A stretch of 64,000 nucleotides of DNA from Priestia taiwanensis (GCF_014638355.1 NZ_BMFK01000004.1:154576-218575); one strand, 5' to 3'. Shown: positions 10,646 through 18,802, counted from the first letter of the stretch. The notes: generated by a model from the letters alone, not told the origin. Program-made: numbers and translations.

Positions 10646-13357
10646 ATGACAAGAAAAGAACTTATTTATGAAGCTGTCAAACAACATCAAACAACAGGAG
10701 GTATAAGCGCTGCTGAGATTGCGAATATTCTAAATTTAGACCGTGCAAATGTGAGTAGTGACTTAAATAAGTTAACAAAAGAAGGCCTATTATTGAAGAC
10801 AAATACTCGTCCTGTCCGCTTTTCTACATCAACACTAATAGAAGAACAAGACGCACCAACATTACCAGCATCTGATCAACCTAATCCTACTATTCCAGCA
10901 TTCGATGTATTTGCGAATAATAATAAGAGCTTACAAACAGCAATTGAAATTGCCAAGTCCGCCATTCTCTACCCACCACATGGTATGCATTCACTTATTC
11001 TAGGTGAAACAGGGGTTGGTAAATCAATGTTTGCCTCTCTTATGTATCAATATGCACTTGAAGTAGAAAAATTAAAAGAACAAGCACCATTCATTACCTT
11101 TAACTGTGCCGATTATGCGAATAATCCACAGCTTTTATTAGGACAACTATTCGGTGTCAAAAAAGGAGCATATACAGGTGCCATTGATCAAAAAGGATTA
11201 ATCGAAAAGGCAGATAATGGTATTTTGTTCCTAGATGAAATTCATCGTCTACCTCCCGAAGGTCAAGAGATGCTCTTCACCTTTATTGACCGTGGTATTT
11301 ATCGACGACTCGGAGAAACAGAAAGTGAACGTCAAGCAAAAGTACTCATTATTTCTGCAACAACAGAAGATCCAGAGTCATTTTTATTAAAGACATTTAC
11401 AAGACGTATCCCAATGGTAATCACACTTCCGTCTTTAAAAGACCGTACGTATGAAGAACGCTTTACGTTACTGAAATCATTTTTCTCGGAAGAATCTGTT
11501 CGCTTAGGAAAAGAATTATATGTGACTGCTAACTCGATGCGTGCTTTCTTGTTCTATCATTGTCCAAATAATATTGGACAATTAAAAGCAGATGTCCAAA
11601 TCGCATGCGCAAAAGCATACGCTGACTTTGTCACAAAACGAAAGCCAGACGTAACAATTAGTAGTTCTGACTTACCTTGGTATGTGAAAGAAGGATTATT
11701 TATTGAGAAGAAATTAGGATCTATTTTCCCGATTCCGAATCAAGCATTCTTATTTAGTCCAACAGAAGGATTGCAACAGCACGATATTGATATATACCAA
11801 GAATCCGTATATGACCGCATCGATCATAAATATGAAGAGCTGAAAGTACGGGGGATTGATAATAAAGAACTTGGTGTCTTAATGGAAAATGATCTACAAA
11901 GTTACTTCGTTCATTATATTAAAGAAATGAATAAAAAGATGAGCAAAGAAAACATGCTCAAAGTCATTGAACAACATATCGTGGAATTGACAGAGAAAAT
12001 CATTCACCTAGCTGAGACTAATTTAGGGAAAACATTCGATGAAAAACTATTTCTTGGTTTAGGATTACACATCCAAACGACACTGCAACGTATTCAATCC
12101 GAGAAACAAATCTATCATCCGAACTTAAATAATATTCGTTCGTTACATAAAAAAGAATTCAATGTGGCACTAGAATGTATTCATATCATGGAAGAAACCC
12201 TTGGCGTTACCTTTCCGATTGATGAAGCCGCATTTTTAACAATGTTCTTTGTACTCGAACAACCAAAAACACAACATTCAACTATTAAAGTACTCGTTTT
12301 AGCACATGGAAACGGTATTGCAAGTGAAATGGCGAATGTCGCAAACCAGCTACTTGGAACAGAAGACGTAGTCGGTATTGATATGCCTCTACACGAATCA
12401 CCAAAAGAGTTTCTAGAACGAGTGAAGAACTATGTAAAAAGCTTAGGAGTAATTGACGGGCTCTTTATCCTCGTAGATATGGGATCGTTAACATATATCG
12501 GAGAGATTCTCTCTACCGAGTTCAACATTCCTGTCCGCGTCCTTTCGATGGTAAGTACACCACACGTACTAGAAGCATCTCGAAAGGCGAAAATTGGATA
12601 TAATTTAGACTCGTTATATGAAGATGTTAAAAACTTAACGTCCTTCTACTTGCATAACCAATCAAAGAAGAAGGAAAATGACGACCCATTAACATCCGTT
12701 ATTATTACAGCGTGCTTAACAGGAGAAGGTAGCGCCATCGCTATTAAAAACATGTTGCAAAACTACTTGCACTATAACGAAGATTTAATTGAAATTATTC
12801 CACTAAGCATTGTAGACGAAAAGGATTTAGTACAAGTTGTTCATACAATTGATAAAGAGCGAAACGTTCTCTGTGTTGTAAGTAACTTCAATATCGAATT
12901 ACCTTACTTAACATTCCACTTCCAAGATATCTTGAACATGAAAGGGACAAAACAAATTCAAGAATTGATTACGCACGAAGAAGCGTACATTAAGATGGGA
13001 GAAGCATTACAAGCACAGATGAACATGACAGACAGTAATCGTATGATTAAGAAGGTTCGTCAATGTTTAAAAGATATCCAACAACAAGCAAATATTTACT
13101 TAAATCAAGAAAATTTGATGGGTATCGTTCTTCATTTATGCAGCATGATTGATCGTCTGCAAAAACAACAAGAATCTATCACATATAAAAATAAAGAAGC
13201 AAAAATTAACGACCATTACTTATTGTACATGCGTGCGAAAAAAGCATTGGCAAATATTGAAGAGCAATTTCACATTACCATTCCCAATGATGAAATTTGT
13301 TATATCATGGATTTCTTCTTACGTATTGAAAAGAGAGAAGTTACCACACCTGAATAA
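10646..13357 (+). CDS. Sigma-54-dependent PTS operon activator with PRDs (LevR/CelR family)
   Basis: A 903-residue activator. Domains in order: N-terminal winged HTH (about 1-60); AAA+ ATPase (about 95-330) with Walker A LGETGVGKS, the sigma-54 contact loop GAYTGA and Walker B ILFLDEIHR; PRD1 (about 435-540); EIIA-Man-like domain (from about 550, with LVLAHGNGIASE); EIIB-like domain (about 680-760, IITACLTGEGSA); PRD2 (about 795-895). Such proteins activate sigma-54 promoters of sugar PTS operons and are tuned by PTS phosphorylation. The likely target is the PTS operon just downstream on the opposite strand. The start has GAGGGGTG upstream. Confidence 0.93.
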   Translation: MTRKELIYEAVKQHQTTGGISAAEIANILNLDRANVSSDLNKLTKEGLLLKTNTRPVRFSTSTLIEEQDAPTLPASDQPNPTIPAFDVFANNNKSLQTAIEIAKSAILYPPHGMHSLILGETGVGKSMFASLMYQYALEVEKLKEQAPFITFNCADYANNPQLLLGQLFGVKKGAYTGAIDQKGLIEKADNGILFLDEIHRLPPEGQEMLFTFIDRGIYRRLGETESERQAKVLIISATTEDPESFLLKTFTRRIPMVITLPSLKDRTYEERFTLLKSFFSEESVRLGKELYVTANSMRAFLFYHCPNNIGQLKADVQIACAKAYADFVTKRKPDVTISSSDLPWYVKEGLFIEKKLGSIFPIPNQAFLFSPTEGLQQHDIDIYQESVYDRIDHKYEELKVRGIDNKELGVLMENDLQSYFVHYIKEMNKKMSKENMLKVIEQHIVELTEKIIHLAETNLGKTFDEKLFLGLGLHIQTTLQRIQSEKQIYHPNLNNIRSLHKKEFNVALECIHIMEETLGVTFPIDEAAFLTMFFVLEQPKTQHSTIKVLVLAHGNGIASEMANVANQLLGTEDVVGIDMPLHESPKEFLERVKNYVKSLGVIDGLFILVDMGSLTYIGEILSTEFNIPVRVLSMVSTPHVLEASRKAKIGYNLDSLYEDVKNLTSFYLHNQSKKKENDDPLTSVIITACLTGEGSAIAIKNMLQNYLHYNEDLIEIIPLSIVDEKDLVQVVHTIDKERNVLCVVSNFNIELPYLTFHFQDILNMKGTKQIQELITHEEAYIKMGEALQAQMNMTDSNRMIKKVRQCLKDIQQQANIYLNQENLMGIVLHLCSMIDRLQKQQESITYKNKEAKINDHYLLYMRAKKALANIEEQFHITIPNDEICYIMDFFLRIEKREVTTPE

Positions 13358-13364
13358 ATAGGGG

Positions 13365-13398
13365 AAATCCGCTCCACTTAGTTGGAGCGGATTTTTTA
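13365..13398 (+). terminator. Terminator of the activator gene
   Basis: Perfect 12-bp stem AAATCCGCTCCA / TGGAGCGGATTT followed by TTTT on the plus strand, 7 bp after the stop codon. Confidence 0.92.
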
Positions 13399-13896
13399 TT
13401 TCCGTTTCTTACGGAACACTTTTTGTACAATTTCCTCTACTTCTTCTCTCATCTTCTTCAGTTTTTCATCAGCCTCTCCAGCATATCGCTCAATTTCGTC
13501 TAAAAAAGTTTCTTTCCTCGTCGGTGGCTCCACTACTTCTGTAGATACCTCTTCGCTTTCCACTACTTTCTTATCCTTTCTTTTAAACACCTTCTTTTGC
13601 AACACTTCTATTTCTTCATTTAACCGTTTCATCTGATCATTGAATTTTGCTTCTTGTCTTTTTATATTTTCTACTAATGATCCTTGCTTCTCTTGCGCAG
13701 ATGGTACTTCTTCAGTTGATGTTTCTATTTCTTCATCGGTAGTCTCTGCCTCAAACCGCTCTTTTTTATATTTCCCTTTAAAAACTTCTCTTTTCAACAC
13801 TTCTATCTCTTCATTTAACTCATTAAGCCGATTATCAAACTCTGCTTCTCGTCTCTTTATTCTTGCAAGTAATGTTTCATGCTTTTGCTCTTCCAT
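13396..13896 (-). CDS. Coiled-coil protein made of three repeated modules, function unknown
   Basis: I do not recognise a family. From the ATG at 13896 it has 166 very charged residues and no membrane segment. The sequence contains three related units of about 50 residues: I-K/E-R-x-E-A-x-F-D..., a helix such as LNEEIEVLKREVFK, then a basic and an acidic linker. The second copy is LNEEIEVLQKKVFK, the third VEEIVQKVFRKK. The frame stays open to 14070, but that part crosses the PTS terminator, while GGAGGGG precedes the internal start. It lies convergent with the activator gene and downstream of the PTS operon terminator. Confidence 0.65.
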   Translation of the reverse strand: MEEQKHETLLARIKRREAEFDNRLNELNEEIEVLKREVFKGKYKKERFEAETTDEEIETSTEEVPSAQEKQGSLVENIKRQEAKFNDQMKRLNEEIEVLQKKVFKRKDKKVVESEEVSTEVVEPPTRKETFLDEIERYAGEADEKLKKMREEVEEIVQKVFRKKRK

Positions 13897-13973
13897 CTTC
13901 CCCCATCCCCTCCACTTTTTCATGCTCTTATCCACATCATATGCATAGGAAGAGGTGCTGTGTACCACTGTTC

Positions 13974-14021
13974 CAAAAGAAAAACGACCTTCCCCCGATT
14001 CATTATCAAGAGAAGGTCGTT
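13974..14021 (-). terminator. Terminator of the PTS operon
   Basis: Minus-strand stem AACGACCTTC / GAAGGTCGTT (14021-13983) followed by TTTCTTTT, just after the EIIA stop codon. Confidence 0.88.
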
Positions 14022-14032
14022 GCTTCTTATTT

Positions 14033-14344
14033 TTATTTCTCCAAGCGTTGGTACAATTCAACGAACTCAATCGCTAAATCTTTCACGACGATCGCATTCA
14101 TTAAATGGTCTTGTGCATGGATTAATAATACGTTAATGTTGTGCGCTTCACCGCGTGCTTCTGCTTGAATAAGCGATGTTTGATGATGATGCGCTTCGTT
14201 TAATTCTTTCTTCGCTTCAGCAAGTTTCTCCTCTGCAATTGCGAATTCACCCTTTTTCGCATGCATTAAAGCTTCCATTGCCGAACTTCTTGCGTTACCA
14301 CTGTGTAAAATTATTTGAAACGAAATTTGTTCAATTGTTACCAT
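14033..14344 (-). CDS. PTS EIIA component, lactose/cellobiose family
   Basis: A 103-residue all-helical EIIA. The phosphorylated His is expected in the conserved LLIHAQDHLMNA segment (about 73-84), preceded by the typical helical HHQTSLIQAEARGE. It accepts phosphate from HPr and passes it to EIIB. It is the last of three genes (EIIB-EIIC-EIIA), with 25 bp to EIIC. Sugar specificity cannot be fixed from EIIA alone; lactose/cellobiose/chitobiose-type beta-glucosides are likely. No glycosidase gene accompanies the operon. Confidence 0.92.
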   Translation of the reverse strand: MVTIEQISFQIILHSGNARSSAMEALMHAKKGEFAIAEEKLAEAKKELNEAHHHQTSLIQAEARGEAHNINVLLIHAQDHLMNAIVVKDLAIEFVELYQRLEK

Positions 14345-14369
14345 TTTTACTTCACTCCTGCTTTAAATA

Positions 14370-15656
14370 TTACGCGCCTGTTTTTTGCGCTGTTGCTTCA
14401 GCACGTTGCATTTGCTTATCCGCTGCAATTACGAATGGAACATAAAGCAATACTGCAATTGCTAAGTTTACTACTTGAAGTACAATACCCATTACGTCTC
14501 CACCTGTTACAATCCATCCACTCATGATTGGTGGTGCTGTCCACGGTGCAATCGCAACCGTTTTTGATACCCATCCCCATGAAATTGCGAAGTAAGATGT
14601 TAATGATAAAACTAATGGTGTAAGGATAAATGGAACAAGCATCATTGGATTTAATACGATTGGGAAACCGAACATTACTGGCTCGTTGATATTGAATAGA
14701 CCAGATGGTGTTGCAAGTTTACCTACAGAACGTGCTTGATTTGATTTTGCAAAAATCAGTACTGCAATTAATAATGCTAATGTTGTACCTGATCCACCCA
14801 TGTATACGAATGCGTCTAATAATTGCTTCGTTACAAGGTTAGGAACATCTGCTGCATTACCTGTTTCACCGAAAACTTTAATATTTTCTTCAATTAACGG
14901 TAAGTAAATCGGATCGATAAGACCACCTAAAATGTTTGAACCGTGTAAACCGAAGAACCATAAGAAATGGTTTAAGAATGCAATAAGTAATAATGCTGGT
15001 AATGAATCACCAAAGCCTTGTAATGGTTGCTGAATTGTCGTAAATACCCATGTAAATACGTTTCCACCGCTTGTTGCGATAAAGTATTGAGCAAGACCTG
15101 CAATTAATAATACCGCCATACCTGGTAATAACGCTGCGAAAGAACGCGCTACTGCTGGTGGTACACCGTCTGGCATTTTAATTGTAAAGTTCTTTTGAAT
15201 TAAGAATCGGAAAATTTCTGTTACAAAAATCGCTACGAATAATGCTACGAATAAACCTTGTGCACCTAAATACGAGAATTGAATACCAAATGTATCATTT
15301 CCTGTTAATGGTGAGAAAATAACGAATACACCAATTGATAATGCGGCTGCCGACATACCGTCTACGCCGTATCCTTTTGCAAGGTTATAGGCAACTGTAC
15401 CGGCAATTAATAATCCCATAATTGCAAATGAACCAGTCCAGATGTTACCTGCGATTGCGTTATACCCATTGTCTGCTAACCATTTTGGCCATCCATCAAT
15501 TGGGAAATTGTTGAATAATACGGCTAACGCCCCAGCGATGATTAATGGCATGATTACCATGAATCCATCACGAATTGCAACTAAGTGACGTTGCGCTCCA
15601 ATCTTACCAGCTACTGGAATAAAATACTTTTCAAGAAATTGAATCATTTTATCCAT
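14370..15656 (-). CDS. PTS EIIC permease, cellobiose/diacetylchitobiose family
   Basis: A 428-residue membrane permease with about ten hydrophobic segments. Family signatures include VIMPLIIAGALAVLFNNFP near the N-terminus, WFFGLHGSNILGG in the middle, and NINEPVMFGFPIVLNP (about 314-329), the conserved substrate-loop motif of the lactose-cellobiose EIIC family. It imports and, with EIIB, phosphorylates a disaccharide. It sits between EIIB and EIIA in a sigma-54 dependent operon. The exact sugar is uncertain. Confidence 0.94.
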   Translation of the reverse strand: MDKMIQFLEKYFIPVAGKIGAQRHLVAIRDGFMVIMPLIIAGALAVLFNNFPIDGWPKWLADNGYNAIAGNIWTGSFAIMGLLIAGTVAYNLAKGYGVDGMSAAALSIGVFVIFSPLTGNDTFGIQFSYLGAQGLFVALFVAIFVTEIFRFLIQKNFTIKMPDGVPPAVARSFAALLPGMAVLLIAGLAQYFIATSGGNVFTWVFTTIQQPLQGFGDSLPALLLIAFLNHFLWFFGLHGSNILGGLIDPIYLPLIEENIKVFGETGNAADVPNLVTKQLLDAFVYMGGSGTTLALLIAVLIFAKSNQARSVGKLATPSGLFNINEPVMFGFPIVLNPMMLVPFILTPLVLSLTSYFAISWGWVSKTVAIAPWTAPPIMSGWIVTGGDVMGIVLQVVNLAIAVLLYVPFVIAADKQMQRAEATAQKTGA

Positions 15657-15692
15657 TGTTCTGACCTCCTAATACATCATTTTTTTAATGTG

Positions 15693-16001
15693 CTATTTTT
15701 TCACTAAACCTACTGCATGCTCTAATACTGCTTCTCCATTTAACATACCGTAATGTAAAGAGTTAATTACCTCTACTGGGATGTTATTGAAGTCTTTAGA
15801 CATTTGTTGCATTTGAGATAACATGTAACGAACTTGTGGTCCTAATAATACAACATCGGCTTCGCTCATATTGGCACGAGCTGCGTCTCCTGCTACTGCC
15901 CAAATCTTTCCTTCCATTCCTTTGGCTTTTGCAGCCGCTTCCATTTTTGTTACTAGTAAACTAGTAGACATACCTGCTGAACAAACTAATAAAATATTCA
16001 T
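15693..16001 (-). CDS. PTS EIIB component, lactose/cellobiose family
   Basis: A 102-residue EIIB with the phospho-Cys P-loop ILLVCSAGMSTSLLV (Cys7) at the N-terminus and the VVLLGPQVRYM strand-loop (about 49-59). First gene of the operon. The ATG follows AGGGGGTC and lies about 60 bp after the proximal -24/-12 promoter. It transfers phosphate from EIIA to the sugar bound by EIIC. Confidence 0.94.
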   Translation of the reverse strand: MNILLVCSAGMSTSLLVTKMEAAAKAKGMEGKIWAVAGDAARANMSEADVVLLGPQVRYMLSQMQQMSKDFNNIPVEVINSLHYGMLNGEAVLEHAVGLVKK

Positions 16002-16060
16002 GTTAGTAGACCCCCTGATACCTTTTATTGTTTCAAATAATTTTTACTTACCCCTGAATA

Positions 16061-16078
16061 ATGCAAGTACCGTGCCAA
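16061..16078 (-). promoter_or_regulatory. Sigma-54 (-24/-12) promoter, proximal
   Basis: Minus strand TTGGCAC-GGTAC-TTGCAT matches the consensus TTGGCAC-N5-TTGCW exactly. It is 60 bp upstream of the EIIB start. With rpoN and a sigma-54 activator nearby, this is a confident assignment. Confidence 0.93.
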
Positions 16079-16180
16079 CTTTCCAACACACTGTAAAAAC
16101 AATTACATTTTTTCGTTAAACTAATGTTTTCCCCATTATTTTTACCATTTTGCACTATTCTCTTTTATACTCACACTATA

Positions 16181-16198
16181 ATGCAACTATCGTGCCAA
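16181..16198 (-). promoter_or_regulatory. Sigma-54 (-24/-12) promoter, distal
   Basis: A second exact match, TTGGCAC-GATAG-TTGCAT, lies exactly 120 bp upstream of the proximal one. Flanking bases (ATAATGCAA...GTGCCAACTTT on the plus strand) are also shared, suggesting local duplication. Two -24/-12 promoters in series for one operon are unusual. Confidence 0.9.
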
Positions 16199-16322
16199 CT
16201 TTTGCAGAAGATTGATATTTTTTATAAAAAATTAGCGAAAATTCATCAAAATCCTAGTTTACCAACATTTTTTGGTATCTACTTTTTTTAATGTTTTTTT
16301 GCTTCCATTTTCCCTCTTCACC

Positions 16323-16374
16323 AGTGTGTTAACGCTTTCTTTAGTGTGTTATCGCTTTCATTATTAGTGTGTTC
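16323..16374 (-). promoter_or_regulatory. Tandem cre-like sites / upstream activator repeats
   Basis: The octamer AGTGTGTT occurs three times on the plus strand (16323, 16343, 16365), about two helical turns apart. Two of them extend into CcpA cre-like sites on the minus strand. ATGAAAGCGATAACA (16361-16347) fits the WTGNAANCGNWNNCA consensus perfectly; AAGAAAGCGTTAACA (16341-16327) has one mismatch. The location, about 130-180 bp upstream of the -24/-12 elements, is also that expected for the activator's enhancer. Elsewhere the 578-bp spacer 16002-16579 holds only promoters and terminators. Confidence 0.7.
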
Positions 16375-16470
16375 CTTTTCCTGCCTCCTTTCTTTCTAGA
16401 TGAACACACAAATACTAAACACAACACGTTGTTTAGACATCTGTATTCATCCTTCCCTTTTTATATATGC

Positions 16471-16510
16471 AAAAATAAATGATACTTGCCTACGTATCAT
16501 TTATTTTTTT
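16471..16510. terminator. Terminator-like hairpin between dps and the PTS promoter region
   Basis: Stem AAATAAATGATAC / GTATCATTTATTT with an 8-base loop and runs of A and T on either side, able to act in both directions. On the minus strand it backs up the dps terminator and insulates the PTS promoters. Confidence 0.7.
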
Positions 16511-16537
16511 CCATACAATGCTTTCCTTTACATAAAG

Positions 16538-16570
16538 AAAAGCATCTCTTTTCCATAAAGAGATGCTTTT
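16538..16570 (-). terminator. Terminator of dps
   Basis: Stem AAAAGCATCTCTTT / AAAGAGATGCTTTT with a short loop, followed on the minus strand by CTTT; ten bases after the dps stop. Confidence 0.8.
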
Positions 16571-16579
16571 GTATTTACC

Positions 16580-17017
16580 TTATCCTAAGAATGCTTTTAA
16601 CATCCAAACATGTTTCTCTAAGTCTGCATAAATGTCTGCTAACATACCTTCTGTCACATCATCACCTGTGTTACCCGCAATTTCAATTCCCTCTTTTAAC
16701 TCATCTAACATTTTCTCAAAATCTGCTGCGATTGCTTGTACCATTTCTTCAGCTACTTCATTGTTTGTTGCTTCTTCAATAGAAGCAACTGCTAAATATT
16801 CTTTCATCGTTGCAACTGGCTGTCCACCTAATGTAAGAATACGCTCTGCTAATTCATCAATATGCGTTGCAGCTTCTCCGTAGAACTCTTCAAACTTCTC
16901 ATGTAATGTGAAAAAGTGTGGTCCTTTTACATACCAGTGGTAATTGTGTAACTTCACAAATAATACGTTCCAGTTCGCTACCTGCTTATTTAATACATCT
17001 ACAACTTGTTTATTCAT
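16580..17017 (-). CDS. dps: Dps-family ferritin-like DNA-protecting protein
   Basis: A 145-residue four-helix protein that forms a dodecameric shell, oxidises Fe2+ with peroxide and protects DNA. The inter-subunit ferroxidase ligands are visible: His in [10 protein letters not shown] (about 25-34), then His/Asp/Glu in [11 protein letters not shown]. Start at the second ATG (17017), seven bases after GGGGGT; an ATG one codon earlier is possible. A PerR box and sigma-A promoter lie just upstream, so it is likely peroxide inducible like mrgA. Confidence 0.95.
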   Translation of the reverse strand: MNKQVVDVLNKQVANWNVLFVKLHNYHWYVKGPHFFTLHEKFEEFYGEAATHIDELAERILTLGGQPVATMKEYLAVASIEEATNNEVAEEMVQAIAADFEKMLDELKEGIEIAGNTGDDVTEGMLADIYADLEKHVWMLKAFLG

Positions 17018-17056
17018 CATTCATACCCCCGAATTTTATATATTTATTTTCTTATT

Positions 17057-17071
17057 TAATAATTATTATAA
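17057..17071. promoter_or_regulatory. PerR box
   Basis: TAATAATTATTATAA matches the palindromic PerR consensus TTATAATNATTATAA at all but one specified base. It lies immediately downstream of the dps -10, where a bound repressor would block transcription. Confidence 0.8.
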
Positions 17072-17075
17072 ACTA

Positions 17076-17104
17076 ATATTAATTCCTTTTAAATAAAAAG
17101 TCAA
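17076..17104 (-). promoter_or_regulatory. Sigma-A promoter of dps
   Basis: Minus strand TTGACT (17104-17099) and TAATAT (17081-17076) with 17 bases between. Confidence 0.75.
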
Positions 17105-17168
17105 GGTTAAAAAGAGATTTTTCTAGAAATTGTCACGATTATCTTCCCCATTTTTGTCACATTTATAC

Positions 17169-17198
17169 AAAAATAACCGTCCAAGAATTGGACGGTTA
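17169..17198 (-). terminator. Terminator of the ribbon-helix-helix gene
   Basis: Perfect 11-bp stem TAACCGTCCAA / TTGGACGGTTA with a 3-base loop, then TTTTT on the minus strand. The stop codon is inside the stem. Confidence 0.9.
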
Positions 17199-17405
17199 TA
17201 CCCATTTGTTTGACATATCCTTGTACGTACTGACATCAATAGTACGAGGGGGGTGTGTAATACGCGTATACTCTTCACGCAATATCTTACGAAAAAACTT
17301 TGTCTGGTTAATTTCTTGACCGTATTTCTTTAAATATTTATCTTGAAGCTCCTTCAACATTTCGATTTCTTCCTCTTCTAATCGGATCGTCATTGTTTTT
17401 GGCAT
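17196..17405 (-). CDS. Small ribbon-helix-helix (CopG-like) DNA-binding protein
   Basis: A 69-residue protein. The N-terminus (KTMTIRLEEEEIEMLKELQ) is the pattern of a beta strand followed by helix A of a ribbon-helix-helix domain, and INQTKFFRKILREEY is helix B. Such proteins bind DNA as dimers. No toxin gene adjoins it; it is monocistronic with its own terminator and a strong GGGAGGG ribosome binding site. The target is unknown. Confidence 0.75.
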   Translation of the reverse strand: MPKTMTIRLEEEEIEMLKELQDKYLKKYGQEINQTKFFRKILREEYTRITHPPRTIDVSTYKDMSNKWV

Positions 17406-17537
17406 ACATATCCCTCCCTCTTAACCGTAACAAATAGCAATGAAAAAGGGTGTAGAACGGCGGAAAATTTCTTGTTTTTTCTTGTCCTATTTTCGCTCAT
17501 ATTCATATTGATTGATGATTATTCTTCTCTCTTCATA

Positions 17538-17573
17538 CAAAAAAGCACGCTTTCTCTCATCAAAAGCGCGCTT
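17538..17573 (-). terminator. Terminator of the small hypothetical gene
   Basis: Minus-strand stem AAGCGCGCTTT / AAAGCGTGCTT followed by TTTT, 13 bp after the stop. Confidence 0.88.
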
Positions 17574-17585
17574 CTTTCTTCTATA

Positions 17586-17831
17586 TTATACTGCTTGATT
17601 TAACGATTGCTCTAAATGTTCACGTACAAATCGTGCAATCGTTATATCTTGATGACTTTCTAATTCAACATGCTTTGTGCCAGCGGCTTCATAAATACGA
17701 AAAGCAACTTCATGTTCCTCTTCTTTAAAATGAATCGTCACTGTATATGTATTATTCGTACTTTCTGTACATTTTAATAATCTCGCATCTGTTTTGCGTA
17801 ATGTTTCTTCGATTTTATGTTTGATCTCCAT
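17586..17831 (-). CDS. Small hypothetical protein
   Basis: An 81-residue soluble protein without a recognised family. The pattern is a helix (IKHKIEETLRK), three beta-like segments (TYTVTIHFKEEEHEVAFRIY) and a C-terminal helix (ARFVREHLEQSLNQ), suggesting a small alpha/beta fold. It is supported as a gene by a GAGGGGAT ribosome binding site and its own terminator. No clue to function from neighbours. Confidence 0.65.
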   Translation of the reverse strand: MEIKHKIEETLRKTDARLLKCTESTNNTYTVTIHFKEEEHEVAFRIYEAAGTKHVELESHQDITIARFVREHLEQSLNQAV

Positions 17832-17957
17832 TCTCTTATCCCCTCTTCAATTTCTGCATTATTCCCCATCTTGTTTACTACTATTCGACATGCATTCGTA
17901 TATTCCTGTTAAATCACCACTTAATGAAAACCCTTTCATTTATTTATGGGCCTTCAC

Positions 17958-18008
17958 ATGAAAAGTCCCTTCTACATGATGATAAATCATCATGTACAAG
18001 AGACTTTC
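17958..18008 (-). terminator. Terminator of the tRNA-Arg gene
   Basis: A very long minus-strand hairpin (arms of about 20 bases, centred on ACATGATGA / TCATCATGT, mismatched at a few positions) followed by a short T-tract (CTTTTC). Confidence 0.8.
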
Positions 18009-18014
18009 AATAAG

Positions 18015-18090
18015 CGCGCCCAAAGGGATTCGAACCCCCGACAGACATGGTACCGGAAACCACCGCTCTATCCGACTGAGCTATAGGCGC
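18015..18090 (-). tRNA. tRNA-Arg (anticodon CCG)
   Basis: A complete 76-nt cloverleaf on the minus strand: acceptor GCGCCTA/TGGGCGC, D arm GCTC-N9-GAGC, anticodon stem GTGGT/ACCAT with loop TTCCGGT (anticodon CCG, reading CGG), variable loop and T arm with GGTTCGAATCC. The 3' CCA is not encoded (GCTTA follows). It has its own promoter and terminator. No integrase is nearby. Confidence 0.97.
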
Positions 18091-18125
18091 ATGGAATATA
18101 CGATGCTAGTGTATTGCATATGGGT

Positions 18126-18155
18126 ATTATATCTCGCTATCAGCCTTAGGCGCAA
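18126..18155 (-). promoter_or_regulatory. Promoter of tRNA-Arg
   Basis: Minus strand TTGCGC (18155-18150) and a perfect TATAAT (18131-18126), 18 bases apart, 36 bp before the tRNA. Confidence 0.65.
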
Positions 18156-18193
18156 GTATAAAAACTCTTTTCCCTCCGCCTGTTTAGACATAC

Positions 18194-18802
18194 TTACAAG
18201 TAACTTTTCTCCTTTTTAGGAAAGATAACGTATGACCACGTGATAATCGTATCTATTACGAAAATAACTCCCCATATTTGACTAATACGACTTGCACCTT
18301 CATGTTTAACAATTCCTATTCTTCCCCATTCCATCCACTCACTTATTGGAATAAGGCCGTATGTAAAGAAAAAGAAAACATGCACACCGATAAAGGCGAG
18401 AACATGAACACCCCATTGCTTTAATTCTCGCTTTGCATACGCCCATCCTGTCAATTCCACGACCTCTTCCATTACTGGTGGTTCTTGACCACGCTGCTTC
18501 GCTACCCTCTTCTGTACAAAGAAGTCTAGCTTACGTAAATCCTTCTTCCCATAAATAATTGCATACAGTAAAATAAGAGCAATAACCATTTGGAACTGCG
18601 AAATCGTCCCCGTCTCCACATAATCAATAACTGCTAACGTCAAGATAAATAATTCATTTATTAATAGAACAATTCCAGCTATGAAACTAGCTTTCTTTAA
18701 TTGAAACATATAGCGAAGAGCAAAGAATCCTATAATAGAAATCCAAAAGATAATTTCAGCTCCAATTAAAAAATACCAACGATAATCTACAAGTATATCC
18801 AT
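18194..18802 (-). CDS. Integral membrane protein of unknown function
   Basis: A 202-residue protein with about five hydrophobic segments. The first (YFLIGAEIIFWISIIGFFAL) begins near residue 10, three follow by about residue 95, and two more are near HVLAFIGVHVFFFF and IWGVIFVIDTIITW. A charged cytoplasmic-type loop (KKDLRKLDFFVQKRVAKQRG) lies in between. No catalytic motif is seen. Start at ATG 18802 because AAAGGA lies nine bases upstream; the frame is open to 18850. Monocistronic, function unknown. Confidence 0.7.
   Translation of the reverse strand: MDILVDYRWYFLIGAEIIFWISIIGFFALRYMFQLKKASFIAGIVLLINELFILTLAVIDYVETGTISQFQMVIALILLYAIIYGKKDLRKLDFFVQKRVAKQRGQEPPVMEEVVELTGWAYAKRELKQWGVHVLAFIGVHVFFFFTYGLIPISEWMEWGRIGIVKHEGASRISQIWGVIFVIDTIITWSYVIFPKKEKSYL

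Noticed and set aside
13640..13948. Open plus-strand frames opposite the coiled-coil gene.
   Set aside because: They mirror the Lys/Glu-rich codons of the minus-strand gene, lack ribosome binding sites and show Ser/Phe-rich shadow composition.
16323..16374. Three AGTGTGTT repeats considered as a CRISPR-like array.
   Set aside because: Repeats are 8 bases with 12-14 base spacing, no cas genes; they fit regulatory sites.
18126..18155. GCGCCTA next to the tRNA-Arg promoter repeats the first seven bases of the tRNA, like an attachment-site duplication.
   Set aside because: Only seven bases match and no integrase or element boundary is near; it serves as part of the promoter.
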